Origin: Chimaeribacter coloradensis
GTDB taxonomy: Bacteria > Pseudomonadota > Gammaproteobacteria > Enterobacterales > Enterobacteriaceae
Reading direction: 5' to 3'
Length of the DNA: 64,000 nucleotides
NCBI RefSeq assembly: GCF_002858715.1
Contig: NZ_PJZH01000001.1
Coordinates: 124,001-188,000 of the forward strand
Shown: piece after piece, positions 40,801 through 51,596 of the stretch
How the letters are laid out: each line of letters begins with the position of its first letter
Numbering within the stretch: position 1 is the stretch's first letter
Position numbers and translations under genes: made by a program
Notes under the pieces: generated by a model
What the model saw: the letters and a program-made list of their open reading frames with translations, nothing else
What the model was told of the DNA's origin: nothing
The model's database searches: none

Positions 40801-42329
40801 ACTCCGCCGGGATGCTGAACGAAAACGCTGACCTGAATGACAAACTGCGCCAGCAGCTGGAACATGCCGAGGCGGAGCGCACCCGCGCCCGTGACCTGCT
40901 GCGCCAGCATCAGGCGCAGCTGACCCAGTACAGCCAGGTGCTGGCCTCGCTGAAAAGTTCGTATGACGCCAAGCGCGACATGCTCAAAGAGCTGGGGCAG
41001 GAGTTACTGGACATCGGCGTACAGGCCGATCCGGACGCCGAAGCCCGCGCCCGCACGCGCCGGGATGAGCTGCACGCCGCCCTCAGCCACAACCGTTCGC
41101 GCCGCAACCAGCTGGAGAAACAGCTCACGTTCTGCGAAGCGGAGATGGACGGGCTGCAAAAACGCCTGCGCAAAGTCGAGCGGGATTACCATCAGTTGCG
41201 TGAGCAGGTGGTCTCGGCGAAAGCGGGCTGGTGCGCCGTGATGCGGCTGGTGAAGGATAACGGCGTCGAGCGCCGCCTGCACCGCCGCGAGCTGGCCTAT
41301 ATGAATGCCGACGAACTGCGCTCTATGTCGGACAAGGCGCTGGGCGCACTGCGCCTGGCCGTTTCTGATAACGAGCACCTGCGCGATGTACTGCGCCTCT
41401 CCGAAGACCCGAAACGGCCGGAGCGCAAAATCCAGTTCTATATCGCGGTCTACCAGCATCTGCGTGAGCGTATCCGCCAGGATATTATCCGCACCGATGA
41501 CCCGGTCGAAGCGATTGAGCAGATGGAGATTGAGCTGGGCCGCCTGACGGAAGAGCTGACAGCCCGCGAGCAGAAGCTGGCGATCAGCGCGAAAAGCGTG
41601 GCGAACATTATCCGCAAAACCATTCAGCGCGAGCAGAACCGCATCCGTATGCTGAACCAGGGGCTGCAGACGGTGGCGTTTGGCCAGGTGAAAAGCGTGC
41701 GCCTTAACGTCAATGTGCGTGAAGCGCACGCCACGCTGCTGGATGTGCTCTCTGAACAGCAGGAGCAGCATCAGGATCTGTTCAACAGTAACCGCCTGAC
41801 CTTCTCGGAAGCACTGGCGAAACTTTACCAACGCCTGAACCCGCAGATCGACATGGGCCAGCGCACCCCGCAGACCATCGGCGAGGAGCTGCTGGACTAC
41901 CGCAACTACCTGGAAATGGAAGTGGAAGTCTATCGCGGTTCGGACGGCTGGCTGCGCGCCGAGAGCGGGGCGCTCTCCACCGGCGAGGCGATCGGCACCG
42001 GGATGTCGATTCTGGTGATGGTGGTGCAGAGTTGGGAAGAGGAGTCGCGCCGCCTGCGCGGGAAAGACATCTCCCCTTGCCGCCTGCTGTTCCTGGATGA
42101 AGCGGCGCGTCTGGATGCCAAGTCGATCGCCACGCTGTTTGAGTTGTGCGACCGCCTGGAGATGCAGCTGATCATCGCCGCGCCGGAAAACATCAGCCCT
42201 GAAAAGGGCACCACCTACAAGCTGGTGCGTAAAGTGGTGCAGAACCACGAGCACGTGCATGTGGTGGGGCTGCGTGGTTTTGCCGCCATTGAACCGGAAG
42301 CGGACCGCAGCATCACGGCAGAGGCCTGA
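37881..42329 (+). CDS. mukB: Chromosome partition protein MukB (SMC-like ATPase)
   Basis: MukB is the condensin-like SMC of gammaproteobacteria. It compacts and segregates the chromosome and recruits topoisomerase IV. The 1482-residue protein has Walker [15 protein letters not shown] near residue 34. Two long coiled-coil arms rich in Glu, Gln and Arg flank a hinge near residues 660-780. The C-terminal head carries signature [17 protein letters not shown] and Walker [16 protein letters not shown] coupling to mukE and a terminator after the stop define the operon end. The extreme GC richness of the coils produces long spurious antisense frames. Confidence 0.99.
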   Translation: MIERGKFRSLTLVNWNGFFARTFDLDELVTTLSGGNGAGKSTTMAAFVTALIPDLTLLHFRNTTEAGATSGSRDKGLHGKLRAGVCYSALDTVNSRHQRVIVGVRLQQVAGRDRKVDIKPFTIQGLPTSLQPTQILTETVGERQARVLSLQELKERVETIEGVQFKQFNSITDYHSLMFDLGIIPRRLRSSSDRSKFYRLIEASLYGGISSTITRSLRDYLLPENSGVRKAFQDMEAALRENRMTLEAIRVTQSDRDLFKHLITEATSYVAADYMRHANERRVHLDSALALRQELLSGRKQLAHEQYRHVEMARELSEHGGAESDLETDYQAASDHLNLVQTAMRQQEKIERYQGDLDELTYRLEEQNEVVAEAGELHAEHEARAEAAEAEVDELKSQLADYQQALDVQQTRAIQYQQALHALTRARELCELPDLESGNAETWLETFRAKEQEATDTLLQLEQKMSVAEAAHSQFETAYQLVVKIAGEVSRGEAWQTARELLRDWNNQQHQAERVQPLRMRLSELEQRLREQQDAERQLQEFCKRTGRDYQPEELEGVQDELEERIETLSATVAEAGEHRMEMRQESEQLQQRIKALTARAPVWLAAQEALDQLATQSGESLESSTQVTEYMQQLLESERETTVERDEVATRKRRIEGQIERLSQPGGAEDPRLVALAERFGGVLLSEIYDDVTLDDAPYFSALYGPSRHAIVVPDLALIRDQINGLEDCPEDLYLIEGDPQSFDDSVFGVEEMERAVLVKVADRQWRYSRFPSVPLFGRAARESRLETLNQEREKLAERYATLSFDVQKIQRAHQAFSRFIGTHLAVAFEDDPEAEIRALSIRRGELEHALAAYEGQHQQQRQQFDQAKEAIGLLNRLLPRVALLCDETLADRADEIRDELEEAQEAARFLQQHGAALARLEPLVPVLQSDPEQHEQLKADYAEAQHIQRLAKQQAFALTEVVQRRAHFSYTHSAGMLNENADLNDKLRQQLEHAEAERTRARDLLRQHQAQLTQYSQVLASLKSSYDAKRDMLKELGQELLDIGVQADPDAEARARTRRDELHAALSHNRSRRNQLEKQLTFCEAEMDGLQKRLRKVERDYHQLREQVVSAKAGWCAVMRLVKDNGVERRLHRRELAYMNADELRSMSDKALGALRLAVSDNEHLRDVLRLSEDPKRPERKIQFYIAVYQHLRERIRQDIIRTDDPVEAIEQMEIELGRLTEELTAREQKLAISAKSVANIIRKTIQREQNRIRMLNQGLQTVAFGQVKSVRLNVNVREAHATLLDVLSEQQEQHQDLFNSNRLTFSEALAKLYQRLNPQIDMGQRTPQTIGEELLDYRNYLEMEVEVYRGSDGWLRAESGALSTGEAIGTGMSILVMVVQSWEEESRRLRGKDISPCRLLFLDEAARLDAKSIATLFELCDRLEMQLIIAAPENISPEKGTTYKLVRKVVQNHEHVHVVGLRGFAAIEPEADRSITAEA

Positions 42330-42364
42330 TTGCCGCCTGATAGTTGAGAAAAATAAATCTTTCC

Positions 42365-42385
42365 AGCCGCCTCCGGGCGGCTTTT
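42365..42385 (+). terminator. Rho-independent terminator of the muk operon
   Basis: A perfect 7-bp stem AGCCGCC/GGCGGCT with loop TCCG is followed by TTTC, about 35 bases after the mukB stop. Confidence 0.85.
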
Positions 42386-42561
42386 CATTTGTGTGCCTTT
42401 CTGCCACGCTGTTTAGACCAGCAGGCGGCCGGCTGCCGCTTTCCCGGTTTGACTGATTGCGACGGTAAAAGAGCAAAAAGCCAGTTCTGCTTTATACTTA
42501 TATGATGTTTCAGCGCAAGTAGATGATTGATATCTATTTGTATTTAATCAGGGGGCAAGGG

Positions 42562-44412
42562 ATGATGCTTACACGTCCTACTACACTCAAGAGTCTGGCT
42601 ATTGCTTGTGCACTGGCCTGGGGCGCAACGTCATTACACGGGGTTGAGGCAGCCATGCCGGCAATGCCGCAGGCGTCGGGCAGCATGAGCGTACGCGATG
42701 CCGGTAACCAAATCCGCGCCGCGCTGCCGCAAAAGATAACGCCTTTTTATCTGAACACCCTCTCTTCCCTGTATGCGGCCCGCCATATGCAGCCGATGTG
42801 GGGAGATACGCAGGCGGTGCAGCAGTTCCAGCAGCAGCTGGCGGAACTGGCGATCTCCGGCGTGCAGCCGCAGTTTACCCAGTGGGTGCGCCAGCTGAGT
42901 AATCCGGATTTAACCGGCATGGCGCGCGATATTGTGCTGTCAGACGCCATGCTCGGTTACCTGCAGTTTGTCTCCGGGGTCAGCGCCAACGGCAGCAACT
43001 GGCTCTACGGCAGCGTGCCGTACAAAATGTCTCTGCCGGCTGCCACGGTAATCAACCAATGGCAGATGGCCGTGGCCCATCCGGCCAGCCTGCAGCACTA
43101 CCTGACGTCACTGGCTCCGCAGCACCCGCAATATGCCCGTATGCATCAGGCGCTGAAAGATATGCTGGCCGACGGCCGCCCCTGGCCGCAGCTGGTCAAT
43201 GGCCCCAGCCTGCGCCCCGGCCAGCTGAGCGATGATATTCCGGCGTTGCGTGAGATCCTCGCCCGCTCCGGGATGCTGGATGCCGGTGCCCAGCCGGTGG
43301 CCGATCCTGACCCGATCCCGGCCGCCCAGATTGCCGCCAGCAAGCCGACAGCGGAAGATGACTTATATGTGGACGAATCCGCCGCGCATGAAAGCGGCCC
43401 ACCGGCTGCCGTCAGCCCGGCCGCCGCGCCGGTAGAGGATGTGCCGCCCACGCCGCACAGCCCGGATGCCGCCACCCCGGTGCCGGCGACCGAGGTAAAA
43501 GATAACCAGTACACTGCCGATCTGGTTGAAGGCGTCAAGCGCTTCCAGCGGTGGCAGGGGCTGGCGGATGACGGCGTGATCGGCAAACGTACCCGCGAAT
43601 GGCTGAACGTCTCCCCGCATACGCGGGCGACGCTGCTGGCGCTGAATATCCAGCGGCTGCGTATCCTGCCCGGAAATGTGAATACCGGGATCATGGTGAA
43701 CATCCCCAACTATTCGCTGGTCTATTACCGCAACGGCAGCGAAGTGCTTTCATCCCGGGTGATTGTCGGCCGCCCGAGCCGTAAAACCCCGCTGATGAGC
43801 AGTGCGCTGAATAATGTGGTGGTGAACCCGCCGTGGAATGTGCCGACCACCCTGATTCGCCAGGACATTATTCCCAAGGCGATGCGTGACGCCAGCTACC
43901 TGCAGGCCCACGGCTACACGGTGTTGAGCGGCTGGAGCAATGACGCCGAGGTGATCGATCCGTCGATGATTGACTGGAGCATGGTATCGCCGCAGAACTT
44001 CCCGTATCGCCTGCGCCAGGCACCGGGTGCCACCAACTCGCTGGGGCGGTATAAGTTCAATATGCCCAGTTCCGACGCCATCTATCTGCATGACACGCCC
44101 AACCATGCGCTGTTCCAGAAAGATATCCGCGCCCTCAGCTCCGGCTGTGTGCGGGTGAATAAGGCTTCAGTGCTGGCCGGGATGTTATTACAGGATGCGG
44201 GCTGGAATGATGCGCGGGTTAATTCAACGCTGGAAGCGGGGAATACCACCTATGTGCCGATCCGCCACCATATTCCGGTGCAGCTCTATTATCTGACGGC
44301 CTGGGTCGCGGATGACGGCAAACCGCAATTCCGAACAGATATTTACAATTACGATAATACCGTGCGATCGGGCGCACAAATATTGCCTCAGGCTGAACGT
44401 CTGCTGCAATAA
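42562..44412 (+). CDS. ldtD: L,D-transpeptidase LdtD
   Basis: LdtD makes 3-3 (mDAP-mDAP) crosslinks in peptidoglycan and matters under envelope stress and for beta-lactam tolerance. The 616-residue periplasmic protein has a signal peptide ([19 protein letters not shown]), a scaffold domain, and a peptidoglycan-binding repeat ([20 protein letters not shown]). The YkuD domain carries catalytic [10 protein letters not shown] and [15 protein letters not shown] 42562 fits the E. coli length, with AGGGG upstream; the earlier ATG 42523 would put a non-signal stretch first. A linker of roughly 60 residues rich in Pro and Ala lies between about residues 253 and 315. Confidence 0.96.
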   Translation: MMLTRPTTLKSLAIACALAWGATSLHGVEAAMPAMPQASGSMSVRDAGNQIRAALPQKITPFYLNTLSSLYAARHMQPMWGDTQAVQQFQQQLAELAISGVQPQFTQWVRQLSNPDLTGMARDIVLSDAMLGYLQFVSGVSANGSNWLYGSVPYKMSLPAATVINQWQMAVAHPASLQHYLTSLAPQHPQYARMHQALKDMLADGRPWPQLVNGPSLRPGQLSDDIPALREILARSGMLDAGAQPVADPDPIPAAQIAASKPTAEDDLYVDESAAHESGPPAAVSPAAAPVEDVPPTPHSPDAATPVPATEVKDNQYTADLVEGVKRFQRWQGLADDGVIGKRTREWLNVSPHTRATLLALNIQRLRILPGNVNTGIMVNIPNYSLVYYRNGSEVLSSRVIVGRPSRKTPLMSSALNNVVVNPPWNVPTTLIRQDIIPKAMRDASYLQAHGYTVLSGWSNDAEVIDPSMIDWSMVSPQNFPYRLRQAPGATNSLGRYKFNMPSSDAIYLHDTPNHALFQKDIRALSSGCVRVNKASVLAGMLLQDAGWNDARVNSTLEAGNTTYVPIRHHIPVQLYYLTAWVADDGKPQFRTDIYNYDNTVRSGAQILPQAERLLQ

Positions 44413-44455
44413 ATCTAGTAATTCCACTGAATTAACGGTCTGATGAAAAGGCTAA

Positions 44456-44487
44456 TTATTAACCACCCCGGCCGGGGTGGTTAATAA
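44456..44487. terminator. 32-bp perfect palindrome after ldtD
   Basis: The sixteen bases 44456-44471 (TTATTAACCACCCCGG) are followed immediately by their exact reverse complement (44472-44487). As RNA this folds into a very stable hairpin with a minimal loop. The flanks are A/T-rich, so it can act as a terminator for ldtD. Unlike other terminators here it has no separate T run beyond the stem. Confidence 0.75.
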
Positions 44488-44593
44488 ACCGGCGCCGGAG
44501 TGGGTTGACTCACCCATCAATGGCAGTTATGGTTCGGGACAGCACAGATAAGTGCTTATTTTTTGACTCTCTTGCCGGGTAATCAGACAGTTC

Positions 44594-45145
44594 ATGGATC
44601 AAATCGATAAACAACGCCGAAAGTGGCTGGCGCTCGGTGGCGCCGCTATGGGGATCGCACTGCTTCCAGGGCAGGCGTTCGCAACGCTCTCAACTCCTCG
44701 TCCCCGTGTATTAACGCTGAATAATCTGCATACCGGGGAAACGCTCAAAGCCGAGTTTTTTGACGGAAAGACCTATAACACGGAAGAGTTGTCCAGGCTG
44801 AATCATTTATTCCGCGATTTTCGCGCCAATAAAATGAAGACCATCGATACCGCACTGTTCGATCAGCTTTATCGCCTTCAGGTATTGTTGGGAAATAACA
44901 AACCGGTTCAGCTTATCTCCGGCTACCGCTCTGTAGCCACCAATGACGATTTACGCAGGCACAGCAGCGGGGTGGCGAAGCACAGCTACCATACGCTGGG
45001 CCGTGCCATGGATTTCCATATTGAAGGGGTGCAACTGAGTAATATCCGTAAGGCGGCATTAAAAATGCGCGCCGGTGGTGTAGGATATTACCCACGAAGC
45101 AACTTTGTGCATATCGATACCGGGCCGGTGCGTAACTGGTCTTAA
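44594..45145 (+). CDS. mepK: Murein endopeptidase MepK
   Basis: MepK (YcbK) cleaves peptide crosslinks in peptidoglycan, with a known preference in E. coli for mDAP-mDAP links of the kind made by LdtD, its upstream neighbour. The 183-residue protein has a twin-arginine-like signal (RRKWLALGGAAMGIALLPGQAFA). The M15-type zinc motif SYHTLGRAMDFH lies near residues 130-141, with the later FVHIDTG. Neighbouring genes thus make and cut the same bond type. It is followed by gloC after 72 bases. Confidence 0.96.
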   Translation: MDQIDKQRRKWLALGGAAMGIALLPGQAFATLSTPRPRVLTLNNLHTGETLKAEFFDGKTYNTEELSRLNHLFRDFRANKMKTIDTALFDQLYRLQVLLGNNKPVQLISGYRSVATNDDLRRHSSGVAKHSYHTLGRAMDFHIEGVQLSNIRKAALKMRAGGVGYYPRSNFVHIDTGPVRNWS

Positions 45146-45179
45146 CACCGCAGGTGTCCGGTATTGCCATGCCTTTCAA

Positions 45180-45205
45180 CCGGTGCAGAAGGCGTTCTGC
45201 ACCGG
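45180..45205 (+). terminator. Hairpin between mepK and gloC
   Basis: A perfect 11-bp stem CCGGTGCAGAA/TTCTGCACCGG with loop GGCG ends 12 bases before the gloC ATG. No T tract follows, so it may act on mRNA stability or on gloC initiation rather than termination. Confidence 0.5.
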
Positions 45206-45217
45206 ACATGGAGCCTT

Positions 45218-45865
45218 ATGAATATTCTCACGATTCCTGTCACCGCCTTTGCGCAAAACTGTTCCCTGATCTGGTGTGAAGCGACCCGCGAAGCGGCCAT
45301 CGTCGATCCGGGCGGTGATGCTGACAAGATTATCACCGCGGTAGCGGCAGAAAATGTCCGGGTGACCCAGATCCTGTTGACCCACGGCCACCTGGATCAT
45401 GTCGGGGCGGCTGCCGAACTGGCGCAGCACTATGGTGTCCCGCTGGTGGGGCCGCATCCGGAAGATCGCTTCTGGCTGGATGCGTTACCGGCGCAGAGCC
45501 GGATGTTCGGGCTGGCGGAGTGTGCGCCGCTGACGCCGGATCGCTGGCTGGCAGAGGGGGAAAGCGTGACCGTGGGTGAGATGCAGCTGGATGTGCTGCA
45601 CTGCCCGGGGCATACGCCGGGGCACATTGTGTTTGTGAACCGGGCGGCGAACACGCTGATCTCCGGCGATGTGATCTTCAAAGGCGGGGTGGGGCGTACC
45701 GATTTCCCGCGCGGCGATCATCAGGCGTTGATCAACGCCATCCGTACCAAGCTGCTGCCGCTGGGGGATGACGTCACCTTCTGGCCGGGGCATGGGCCAT
45801 GCTCAACGCTGGGCCACGAACGCCTGACCAACCCCTTCCTGCAGGACGAGCCGGCAGTATGGTAA
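45218..45865 (+). CDS. gloC: Hydroxyacylglutathione hydrolase GloC (type II glyoxalase II)
   Basis: GloC (YcbL) hydrolyses S-lactoylglutathione in methylglyoxal detoxification. The 215-residue metallo-beta-lactamase-fold protein has [15 protein letters not shown] near residue 53, [33 protein letters not shown] and the C-terminal [10 protein letters not shown]. All metal ligands are visible. ATG 45218 begins [21 protein letters not shown] and has GGAG upstream. An earlier in-frame ATG at 45164 would translate through the hairpin and is unlikely. Confidence 0.95.
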   Translation: MNILTIPVTAFAQNCSLIWCEATREAAIVDPGGDADKIITAVAAENVRVTQILLTHGHLDHVGAAAELAQHYGVPLVGPHPEDRFWLDALPAQSRMFGLAECAPLTPDRWLAEGESVTVGEMQLDVLHCPGHTPGHIVFVNRAANTLISGDVIFKGGVGRTDFPRGDHQALINAIRTKLLPLGDDVTFWPGHGPCSTLGHERLTNPFLQDEPAVW

Positions 45866-45907
45866 GGGCATAAGGCCCGCTGGCTGTCAGCCCCAAAAAA
45901 CAGCCAT

Positions 45908-45939
45908 AAAAAAAGCCAGCCTCAGCGGCTGGCTTTTTT
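45908..45939. terminator. Bidirectional terminator between gloC and aspC
   Basis: An 8-bp stem AGCCAGCC/GGCTGGCT with loop TCAGC is flanked by seven A residues on one side and six T residues on the other. It serves both convergent genes. Confidence 0.96.
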
Positions 45940-45950
45940 GTGCCTGCGGT

Positions 45951-47141
45951 TCAGAGTACCGCGACAATCGCCTCACACAGCGGTGCCATGTTATCCGGCG
46001 TCATACCGGCGACGTTGACCCGGCCGGAGTTGACCGCATACACGCCAAACTCATCGCGCAGGCGCAATACCTGCTCTTTGGTCAGGCCGCTGAACGAAAA
46101 CATGCCGTTCTGTTTGATGATAAAGCTGAAATCCTGCTTCGCCCCTTTCTCCTGCAGGGTATTCACAAACAGCTGGCGCATCCGCTGAATGCGCTGGCGC
46201 ATGTCAGTCAGCTCCTGTTCCCAGAGGGCGCGCAGGGCATCATTACCCAGAATGGTCGCGACCACCGCCGCGCCGTGGGCCGGCGGGTTAGAGTAGTTGG
46301 CGCGAACCGCGGCTTTGATCTGGCTGAAGGCACGATCGGCGTTTTCCGCATCCGCCGCGACCAGCGTACAGGCACCGACACGCTCGTTATACAGGCCGAA
46401 GTTTTTGGAGTAGGAGCTGGCCACAATCAGCTCAGCATGCCGAGCGGCAAAAATACGCAGGCCCTGGGCATCCTCTTCCAGGCCATTGGCAAAGCCCTGA
46501 TAGGCGAAGTCAAACAGCGGCAGCCAGCCTTTGCTGCGGGAGAGATCCGCCAGCTGTTGCCACTGAGCCGGGGTCGGGTCGATGCCGGTCGGGTTGTGGC
46601 AGCAGCCGTGGAACAGCACCACGTCACCGGCTTGCGCGCCATTCAGGCTCGCCAGCATACCGTCGAAGTCCAGGGTATGGTTTTCTGCATCGTAGTAATC
46701 GTAATTCACCACCTCCAGGCCGGCAGAGCCAAACACATTATTATGGTTCGGCCAGGTCGGGTTGCTGATCCAGACACGTTTGACCGTGGTCTGGGTCGCC
46801 AGGAAGTCAGCGGCCACGCGCAGGGCGCCGGTGCCGCCCGGCGTCTGGGCGGTGCGGGCGCGGCGGTCAGCGATAATTGCGCTGTCGCTGCCGAACAGCA
46901 GGGCCTGGGTGCAGCTGGCGAACGCCGGGATGCCGTCGATGCTCAGGTAGTTTTTGGTCGTCTCATTTTCCAGCAGAAATTGCTCGGCTTTTTTCACACT
47001 GGTCAGAACCGGGGTTTGGCCGGTTTCATCTTTATAGACGCCGATCCCCAGGTTAATTTTGGTCAGACGGTCATCAGCACGAAACAGATCGCCCAGTCCC
47101 AGAATCGGGTCGGCCGGGGCAGCGGTGATTTTCTCAAACAT
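45951..47141 (-). CDS. aspC: Aspartate aminotransferase
   Basis: AspC is the PLP enzyme that interconverts aspartate and oxaloacetate and also transaminates aromatic amino acids. The 396-residue protein has the substrate-contacting [43 protein letters not shown] and the PLP lysine in [19 protein letters not shown] near residue 246. ATG 47141 gives the E. coli start [11 protein letters not shown]. An ATG 15 bases upstream (MDISDMFEK) is also possible, and both have weak SD sequences. It is downstream of ompF on the same strand but insulated by a terminator. Confidence 0.97.
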   Translation of the reverse strand: MFEKITAAPADPILGLGDLFRADDRLTKINLGIGVYKDETGQTPVLTSVKKAEQFLLENETTKNYLSIDGIPAFASCTQALLFGSDSAIIADRRARTAQTPGGTGALRVAADFLATQTTVKRVWISNPTWPNHNNVFGSAGLEVVNYDYYDAENHTLDFDGMLASLNGAQAGDVVLFHGCCHNPTGIDPTPAQWQQLADLSRSKGWLPLFDFAYQGFANGLEEDAQGLRIFAARHAELIVASSYSKNFGLYNERVGACTLVAADAENADRAFSQIKAAVRANYSNPPAHGAAVVATILGNDALRALWEQELTDMRQRIQRMRQLFVNTLQEKGAKQDFSFIIKQNGMFSFSGLTKEQVLRLRDEFGVYAVNSGRVNVAGMTPDNMAPLCEAIVAVL

Positions 47142-47299
47142 GTCAGAAATATCCATGGCTTGGTGATAAGCGGGCAGAAGCCTCAGGTTAACGCCATGTT
47201 TCCGCTTTGCCAACCGTTTGCGGCAAAAAGAACGCGATCTGTGAACAGGGCAAGGCCGGGGAACAGGGGCGGGGAGGCGCGCAGCAGGCAGGAGAGGGG

Positions 47300-47330
47300 A
47301 AAAGAAAAGGCAGGGCCTGAGCCCTGCCTT
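47300..47330 (-). terminator. Rho-independent terminator of ompF
   Basis: On the minus strand a 10-bp stem AAGGCAGGGC/GCCCTGCCTT with loop TCAG is followed by TTCTTTTCCCC. A second hairpin, GCCTGAC/GTCAGGC (47337-47354), lies between it and the ompF stop. Confidence 0.88.
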
Positions 47331-47364
47331 CAGCACGCCTGACTAACGTCAGGCAGCAGCACGA

Positions 47365-48465
47365 TTAGAACTGGTAAACCAGACCAACAGCCACGGTGTC
47401 GTCGTTGTTGATGCCCAGTGCATTGTCGTCATCCAGCTGGTTGATTTTGTAATCAACGTAGGTGGACATGTTTTTGTTGAAGTAGTAGGTCGCGCCCACA
47501 TCGAAGTATTTGATCAGGTCAACGTCGCCGAAGCCTTCGATGTCTTTACCTTTGGACTGCACGTACGCCAGGGACGGACGCAGACCGAAGTCGAACTGGT
47601 ACTGTGCAACCATTTCGAAGTTCTGAGCTTTGTTAGCAAAGCCGGTCACGCCGGTGGTGCCGCCGGTGTTGTTAGCCACTTGTTGAGTGAACGGGGTGGC
47701 GTTACGGGTTTCACCGTACATTGCAGCCAGGTAGACGTTGTTGGCGTCATATTTCAGCGCGGTTGCCCAGCTCTGTGCTTTATCGCCGTTACCCAGCACG
47801 CCCGGTGCGTTCTGGCTTTCAGTACGGTCAGATTCGCCGTATGCACCGACGATGCCTACACCAATTTCGCTGGTGTAAGAGGTAGAGATCGCCCAGCCGT
47901 CACCGTTAGCACGACGGATGTCTTCACGGTCGTTTTTGCCCTGGTACTGTACGCCGAAGTCCCAGCCGTCAACCAGGCCGAAGAAGTTGTGGTTACGGTA
48001 GGTCGCTACGCCGGTAGAACGGCCGCTCAGGAAGCCGTCGGAGTAACCGGAGTCACCGCCGAATTCCGGCAGCATGTCGGTCCAGGCCAGTGCGTCGTAC
48101 ACCAGGCCATAGTTACGGCCGTAGTCGAAGGAGCCGTAGTCGCCGAATTTCAGACCAGCGAAGCCCAGACGGGTTTTGTTGCCGTCTTGTGCGTCAGAAC
48201 CTTCGGAGTTGTTTGCCTGGACGTTGTATTCCCACTGGCCGAAACCGGTCAGTTGGTCAGTAATCTGGGTTTCACCTTTGAAGCCGAAACGAACGTAGGT
48301 CTGGTCACCGTCGTCACCGTCGTTATCGGAGAAGTAATGCAGACCAACGGCTTTGCCGTACAGATCCAGCTTGTTGCCATCTTTGTTGTAGATTTCGGCG
48401 GCGTTTGCTGCACCAGCAGCCAACAGAGCCGGGATAACCACTGCAAGAATGTTGCGCTTCATCAT
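47365..48465 (-). CDS. ompF: Outer-membrane porin OmpF
   Basis: OmpF is the trimeric general diffusion porin favoured at low osmolarity. The 366-residue precursor has a 22-residue signal peptide ([22 protein letters not shown]) before [23 protein letters not shown]. The constriction loop L3 shows [13 protein letters not shown], and the protein ends in the porin C-terminal phenylalanine (VAVGLVYQF). The position between aspC and asnS, the MMKRNIL start and the near-identical leader identify it as ompF rather than ompC or phoE. GAGGGTAATA precedes the paired ATGs exactly as in E. coli. Confidence 0.97.
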   Translation of the reverse strand: MMKRNILAVVIPALLAAGAANAAEIYNKDGNKLDLYGKAVGLHYFSDNDGDDGDQTYVRFGFKGETQITDQLTGFGQWEYNVQANNSEGSDAQDGNKTRLGFAGLKFGDYGSFDYGRNYGLVYDALAWTDMLPEFGGDSGYSDGFLSGRSTGVATYRNHNFFGLVDGWDFGVQYQGKNDREDIRRANGDGWAISTSYTSEIGVGIVGAYGESDRTESQNAPGVLGNGDKAQSWATALKYDANNVYLAAMYGETRNATPFTQQVANNTGGTTGVTGFANKAQNFEMVAQYQFDFGLRPSLAYVQSKGKDIEGFGDVDLIKYFDVGATYYFNKNMSTYVDYKINQLDDDNALGINNDDTVAVGLVYQF

Positions 48466-48590
48466 TATATTACCCTCATTGGTGTTATTCGGACACCTTG
48501 CCACTGCCGCCAATAATCCAGGGAACTATTGTTGAGAGTATGGTGTCTTCCTGTGTCTGCACGCAGTGTTCCATTGGTGTTGCGGTTAAT

Positions 48591-48700
48591 CTACCGCGAA
48601 AATGCTACCAAAGTCCTAATGAGGTTTCAGAAAGAAAGCAATTGTTACAAAATGTGAAATTTAGGGAACTTTGTGACCGGGATCTAAGTTTAAAAAAATG
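48591..48700 (-). promoter_or_regulatory. ompF promoter and OmpR-binding region
   Basis: On the minus strand, GTAGCATTTTCGCGGTAG (48608-48591) matches the E. coli ompF -10/start region almost base for base. Upstream, two T-rich blocks, TTTCACATTTTGTAAC and TTTACATTTTTTTAAAC (between about 48636 and 48704), resemble OmpR boxes. The leader to 48466 is also conserved, including CTCTCAACAATAGTTCC and the SD region that pairs with the sRNA MicF in E. coli. Confidence 0.7.
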
Positions 48701-48723
48701 TAAAAGGCCAGCATTGCTGGCCT
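48690..48723 (-). terminator. Rho-independent terminator of asnS
   Basis: An 8-bp stem AGGCCAGC/GCTGGCCT with a three-base loop lies about 45 bases after the asnS stop. On the minus strand it is followed by TTTTACATTTTTTT. That T tract coincides with the distal OmpR-like block of ompF. Confidence 0.87.
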
Positions 48724-48766
48724 CTGATTTGTAACAAAATTGTCTTAATTGTTCAGTTTCTGATAA

Positions 48767-50167
48767 TCAGAAGCTGGCATTGCGCGGGGTGCGCGGGAAG
48801 GGAATGACGTCACGGACGTTCTGGACACCGGTCACATAGGCGATTAAACGCTCAAAACCGAGGCCAAAACCGGAGTGCGGTACGGTGCCGTAACGGCGCA
48901 GATCGCGGTACCACCAGTAATCTTCTTTATTCAGGCCCATCTCTTCCAGACGCTGATCCAGCATGTCCAGACGCTCCTCACGCTGGGAACCGCCGATGAT
49001 CTCGCCGATGCCCGGTGCCAGCACATCCATTGCAGCCACGGTTTTCCCGTCTTCATTCATGCGCATATAGAAAGCTTTAATGTCTTTCGGGTAGTTTTTC
49101 ACCACCACCGGCGCTTTGAAGTGTTTCTCAGCCAGGTAACGTTCATGCTCGGAGGAGAGGTCGATGCCCCAGCTCACGTCATTCTCGAAGGCCTGGCCGG
49201 ACTTGATCAGGATCTCAATGGCGTCGGTGTAATCCACCTGGGCGAAATCGGAGCTGACAAAACGCTCAAGGCGCGCGATCGCATCTTTATCCACACGCTC
49301 AGCGAAGAACGCCAGATCGTCAGCGCGCTCATCCAACACGGCCTGAAACACATATTTCAGCATTTTCTCAGCCAGACCTGCTACGTCGTCCAGCGTCGCG
49401 AAGGCCACTTCCGGCTCGATCATCCAGAATTCTGCCAGGTGGCGGCTGGTGTTAGAGTTCTCAGCGCGGAACGTCGGCCCAAAGGTGTAGACCTTAGACA
49501 GGGCGCAGGCATAGGTTTCGCCGTTCAGCTGACCGGAAACGGTCAAAAATGCCTCTTTACCGAAGAAATCTTCACTAAAATCAACACGGCCCTGATCGTC
49601 ACGCGGCAGGTTTTCCAGATCCAGCGTGGAGACGCGGAACATTTCACCGGCACCCTCGGTATCTGAGGCGGTGATCAGCGGGGTAGAGACCCAGAAATAG
49701 CCGTTTTCGTGGAAGAAGCGGTGGATCGCCTGCGCCAGGGTGTGGCGGACACGGGCCACGGCACCGATCAGGTTGGTACGCGGGCGCAGGTGCGCCACTT
49801 CACGCAGGTATTCGATGCTGTGGCGTTTGGCGGCCATCGGATAGGTATCCGGGTCATCCACCCAGCCGACCACCTTCACCTCAGTGGCCTGCAGCTCAAA
49901 GCTCTGGCCTTCACCCGGCGAAGCCACCACGGTGCCGGTGATCTCCACAGAGCAGCCGGTGGTCAGGCGCAGCACGTCAGTCTGATAATTGGACAGAGAA
50001 TTATTTACGACGGCCTGTAAGGGATTAAAGCAGGAGCCGTCATAAACGGCGAGGAAGGAGATGCCGGCTTTAGAATCTCTCCGGGTACGCACCCAACCGC
50101 GCACGGTGACTTCACTGTCAACCGCAGCACGGCCTTGCAGTACGTCGACTACAGGCACAACGCTCAT
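48767..50167 (-). CDS. asnS: Asparaginyl-tRNA synthetase
   Basis: AsnS is the class IIb synthetase charging tRNA-Asn. The 466-residue protein has the N-terminal OB-fold anticodon-binding domain ([26 protein letters not shown]). Motif 2 shows [21 protein letters not shown], and motif 3 is [15 protein letters not shown] near the C-terminus. Length and sequence match E. coli AsnS. It lies upstream of ompF on the same strand but ends at its own terminator. The 50168-50340 gap before pncB's terminator should hold its promoter, which I could not define by eye. Confidence 0.98.
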   Translation of the reverse strand: MSVVPVVDVLQGRAAVDSEVTVRGWVRTRRDSKAGISFLAVYDGSCFNPLQAVVNNSLSNYQTDVLRLTTGCSVEITGTVVASPGEGQSFELQATEVKVVGWVDDPDTYPMAAKRHSIEYLREVAHLRPRTNLIGAVARVRHTLAQAIHRFFHENGYFWVSTPLITASDTEGAGEMFRVSTLDLENLPRDDQGRVDFSEDFFGKEAFLTVSGQLNGETYACALSKVYTFGPTFRAENSNTSRHLAEFWMIEPEVAFATLDDVAGLAEKMLKYVFQAVLDERADDLAFFAERVDKDAIARLERFVSSDFAQVDYTDAIEILIKSGQAFENDVSWGIDLSSEHERYLAEKHFKAPVVVKNYPKDIKAFYMRMNEDGKTVAAMDVLAPGIGEIIGGSQREERLDMLDQRLEEMGLNKEDYWWYRDLRRYGTVPHSGFGLGFERLIAYVTGVQNVRDVIPFPRTPRNASF

Positions 50168-50324
50168 AGATTTCTCTCTTTAATAAGGGTTAATTCAGAA
50201 TTGCGGAACCCACCACAGGCGGGTTTTGCTATGTTACTTACCGCGTCGCAGGACACAAGCAGAAATCACGGCCGCACGCCAACATTTCTCCGGAAAACCG
50301 GGCGGGTGATAGGCGCAATGAATA

Positions 50325-50337
50325 GGGCAGGGAAGGG
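50325..50337 (+). other. Two overlapping KOPS octamers
   Basis: GGGCAGGGAAGGG contains two overlapping GGGNAGGG sites (50325-50332 and 50330-50337), the FtsK orienting sequence. It lies in the asnS-pncB intergenic region. Other plus-strand KOPS are listed in the findings. Confidence 0.6.
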
Positions 50338-50344
50338 ATATAAA

Positions 50345-50379
50345 GGAAGGAAATTGCACCGGCAGTAAAGCCGGTGCAA
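50345..50379 (-). terminator. Rho-independent terminator of pncB
   Basis: A perfect 10-bp stem TTGCACCGGC/GCCGGTGCAA with a six-base loop lies 11 bases past the pncB stop. On the minus strand it is followed by TTTCCTTCCTTTA. Confidence 0.8.
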
Positions 50380-50390
50380 CCGGGCCGCTG

Positions 50391-51596
50391 TCAGCTGGCT
50401 TTTTTCACCCGCGGCAGATCGAAGGCTTTACGCAGCGCTTTGACAAACGCCGGGTCTTCACAGATGGTTTTGCCGGGGCTGTCAGAGAGCTTCGCCACCG
50501 GCTTGCCGTTACACTCCACCAGCTTGATCACAATATTCAGCGGCTTGACGCCGGGCAGATCGCAGGTCAGGCGGGTACCGATGCCAAACACCAGATTAAT
50601 GCGGCGGTAGAAGTGACGGTAGAGCGTCAGCGCCTTATCCAGATCGAGGTTGTCAGAGAAAACCAGCGTTTTGCTCATCGGGTCGATATCCAGCTTTTCG
50701 AAATGGGCGATCGCTTTTTCACCCCACTCCAGCGGGTCACCGGAGTCGTGGCGCAGACCCTGGTAACGCCCGGCGAAGTCCGGCCCGAAGTCACGCAGGA
50801 AGGCATCCATGGTGATGCAGTCCGTCAGGGCGATACCCAGCTGCGCCGGGTACTCATCCAGCCACGCCTGCAGGGCGGCACGCTGGCTGTTGGCCAGCAC
50901 CGGCGAGATCTGCTGATGCGCCTGGAACCACTCATGCGCCTGGGTGCCGACCGGGGCCAGATCGAGGCGGCGCGCCAGATCGTAGTTACTGGTGCCGACA
51001 AGATAAGGGAAGTCGCTTTTCAGGGTGGTGACAATCGCCTGCTGTACGGCGCGCGAGAAGCGGCGGCGCGTGCCGAAGTCCATCAGCCGGAAACGTGACA
51101 GATCGGTGTCACCCGCCAGCGCCCTGAACCGTTCCAGCTTGCCGCGCAACTGGCTCACCGCCTGTTCCGGCGTGGCCTGCGGTGAGCGGTGGCGGTGCAC
51201 CACTTCGCTTATCACCGCCAGCAGCGGCACTTCCCACAGCACCACTTCACGCCACGGCCCGCTGATGCGGATCTCCAGCGTGCCGGCGCGGTTGGTGACC
51301 TGCACCTGCTGCGGGTTAAAGCGGAATGCTTTCAGCCAGTCGAGATAATCCTTGCAGAAAAACGGCAACCCGGCGAGATAGCGGTACTCCTCGTCGGTCA
51401 GGGCCAGTTCGCTCATCAGGGTGATTTGCGCCTGGATCTCGTCACGGTATTCACCGAGCAGCTCATCGCCGCGGCAGCGGAATTCCGCGGCCACGGTAAT
51501 GTCATGATACCGGTGGAAGACAGCCTGCTGCATATGCAATTTATAGGCATCGGTGTCCAGTATTGACGTCAAAATCGGGGAAGCGTAGTGAGTCAT
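50391..51596 (-). CDS. pncB: Nicotinate phosphoribosyltransferase
   Basis: PncB converts nicotinate and PRPP to nicotinate mononucleotide, the first step of NAD salvage. The 401-residue protein has the conserved histidine region [27 protein letters not shown], the PRPP-site segment [27 protein letters not shown] and [12 protein letters not shown]. It starts [28 protein letters not shown], very like E. coli. It is divergent from pepN across a 510-base gap. A minus-strand TATACT (51660-51665) is a plausible -10. Confidence 0.97.
   Translation of the reverse strand: MTHYASPILTSILDTDAYKLHMQQAVFHRYHDITVAAEFRCRGDELLGEYRDEIQAQITLMSELALTDEEYRYLAGLPFFCKDYLDWLKAFRFNPQQVQVTNRAGTLEIRISGPWREVVLWEVPLLAVISEVVHRHRSPQATPEQAVSQLRGKLERFRALAGDTDLSRFRLMDFGTRRRFSRAVQQAIVTTLKSDFPYLVGTSNYDLARRLDLAPVGTQAHEWFQAHQQISPVLANSQRAALQAWLDEYPAQLGIALTDCITMDAFLRDFGPDFAGRYQGLRHDSGDPLEWGEKAIAHFEKLDIDPMSKTLVFSDNLDLDKALTLYRHFYRRINLVFGIGTRLTCDLPGVKPLNIVIKLVECNGKPVAKLSDSPGKTICEDPAFVKALRKAFDLPRVKKAS

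Noticed and set aside
41004-42476. 490-codon minus-strand frame over the 3' end of mukB
   Set aside because: Antisense shadow of a GC-rich coiled-coil gene. It runs through the muk terminator and shows no family features.
46275-47342. 355-codon plus-strand frame over aspC
   Set aside because: Complement of aspC that continues through the ompF terminator. No ribosome binding site or domain.
48498-48734. 78-codon plus-strand frame upstream of ompF
   Set aside because: It lies over the conserved ompF promoter and leader; no SD and no homology that I recognise.
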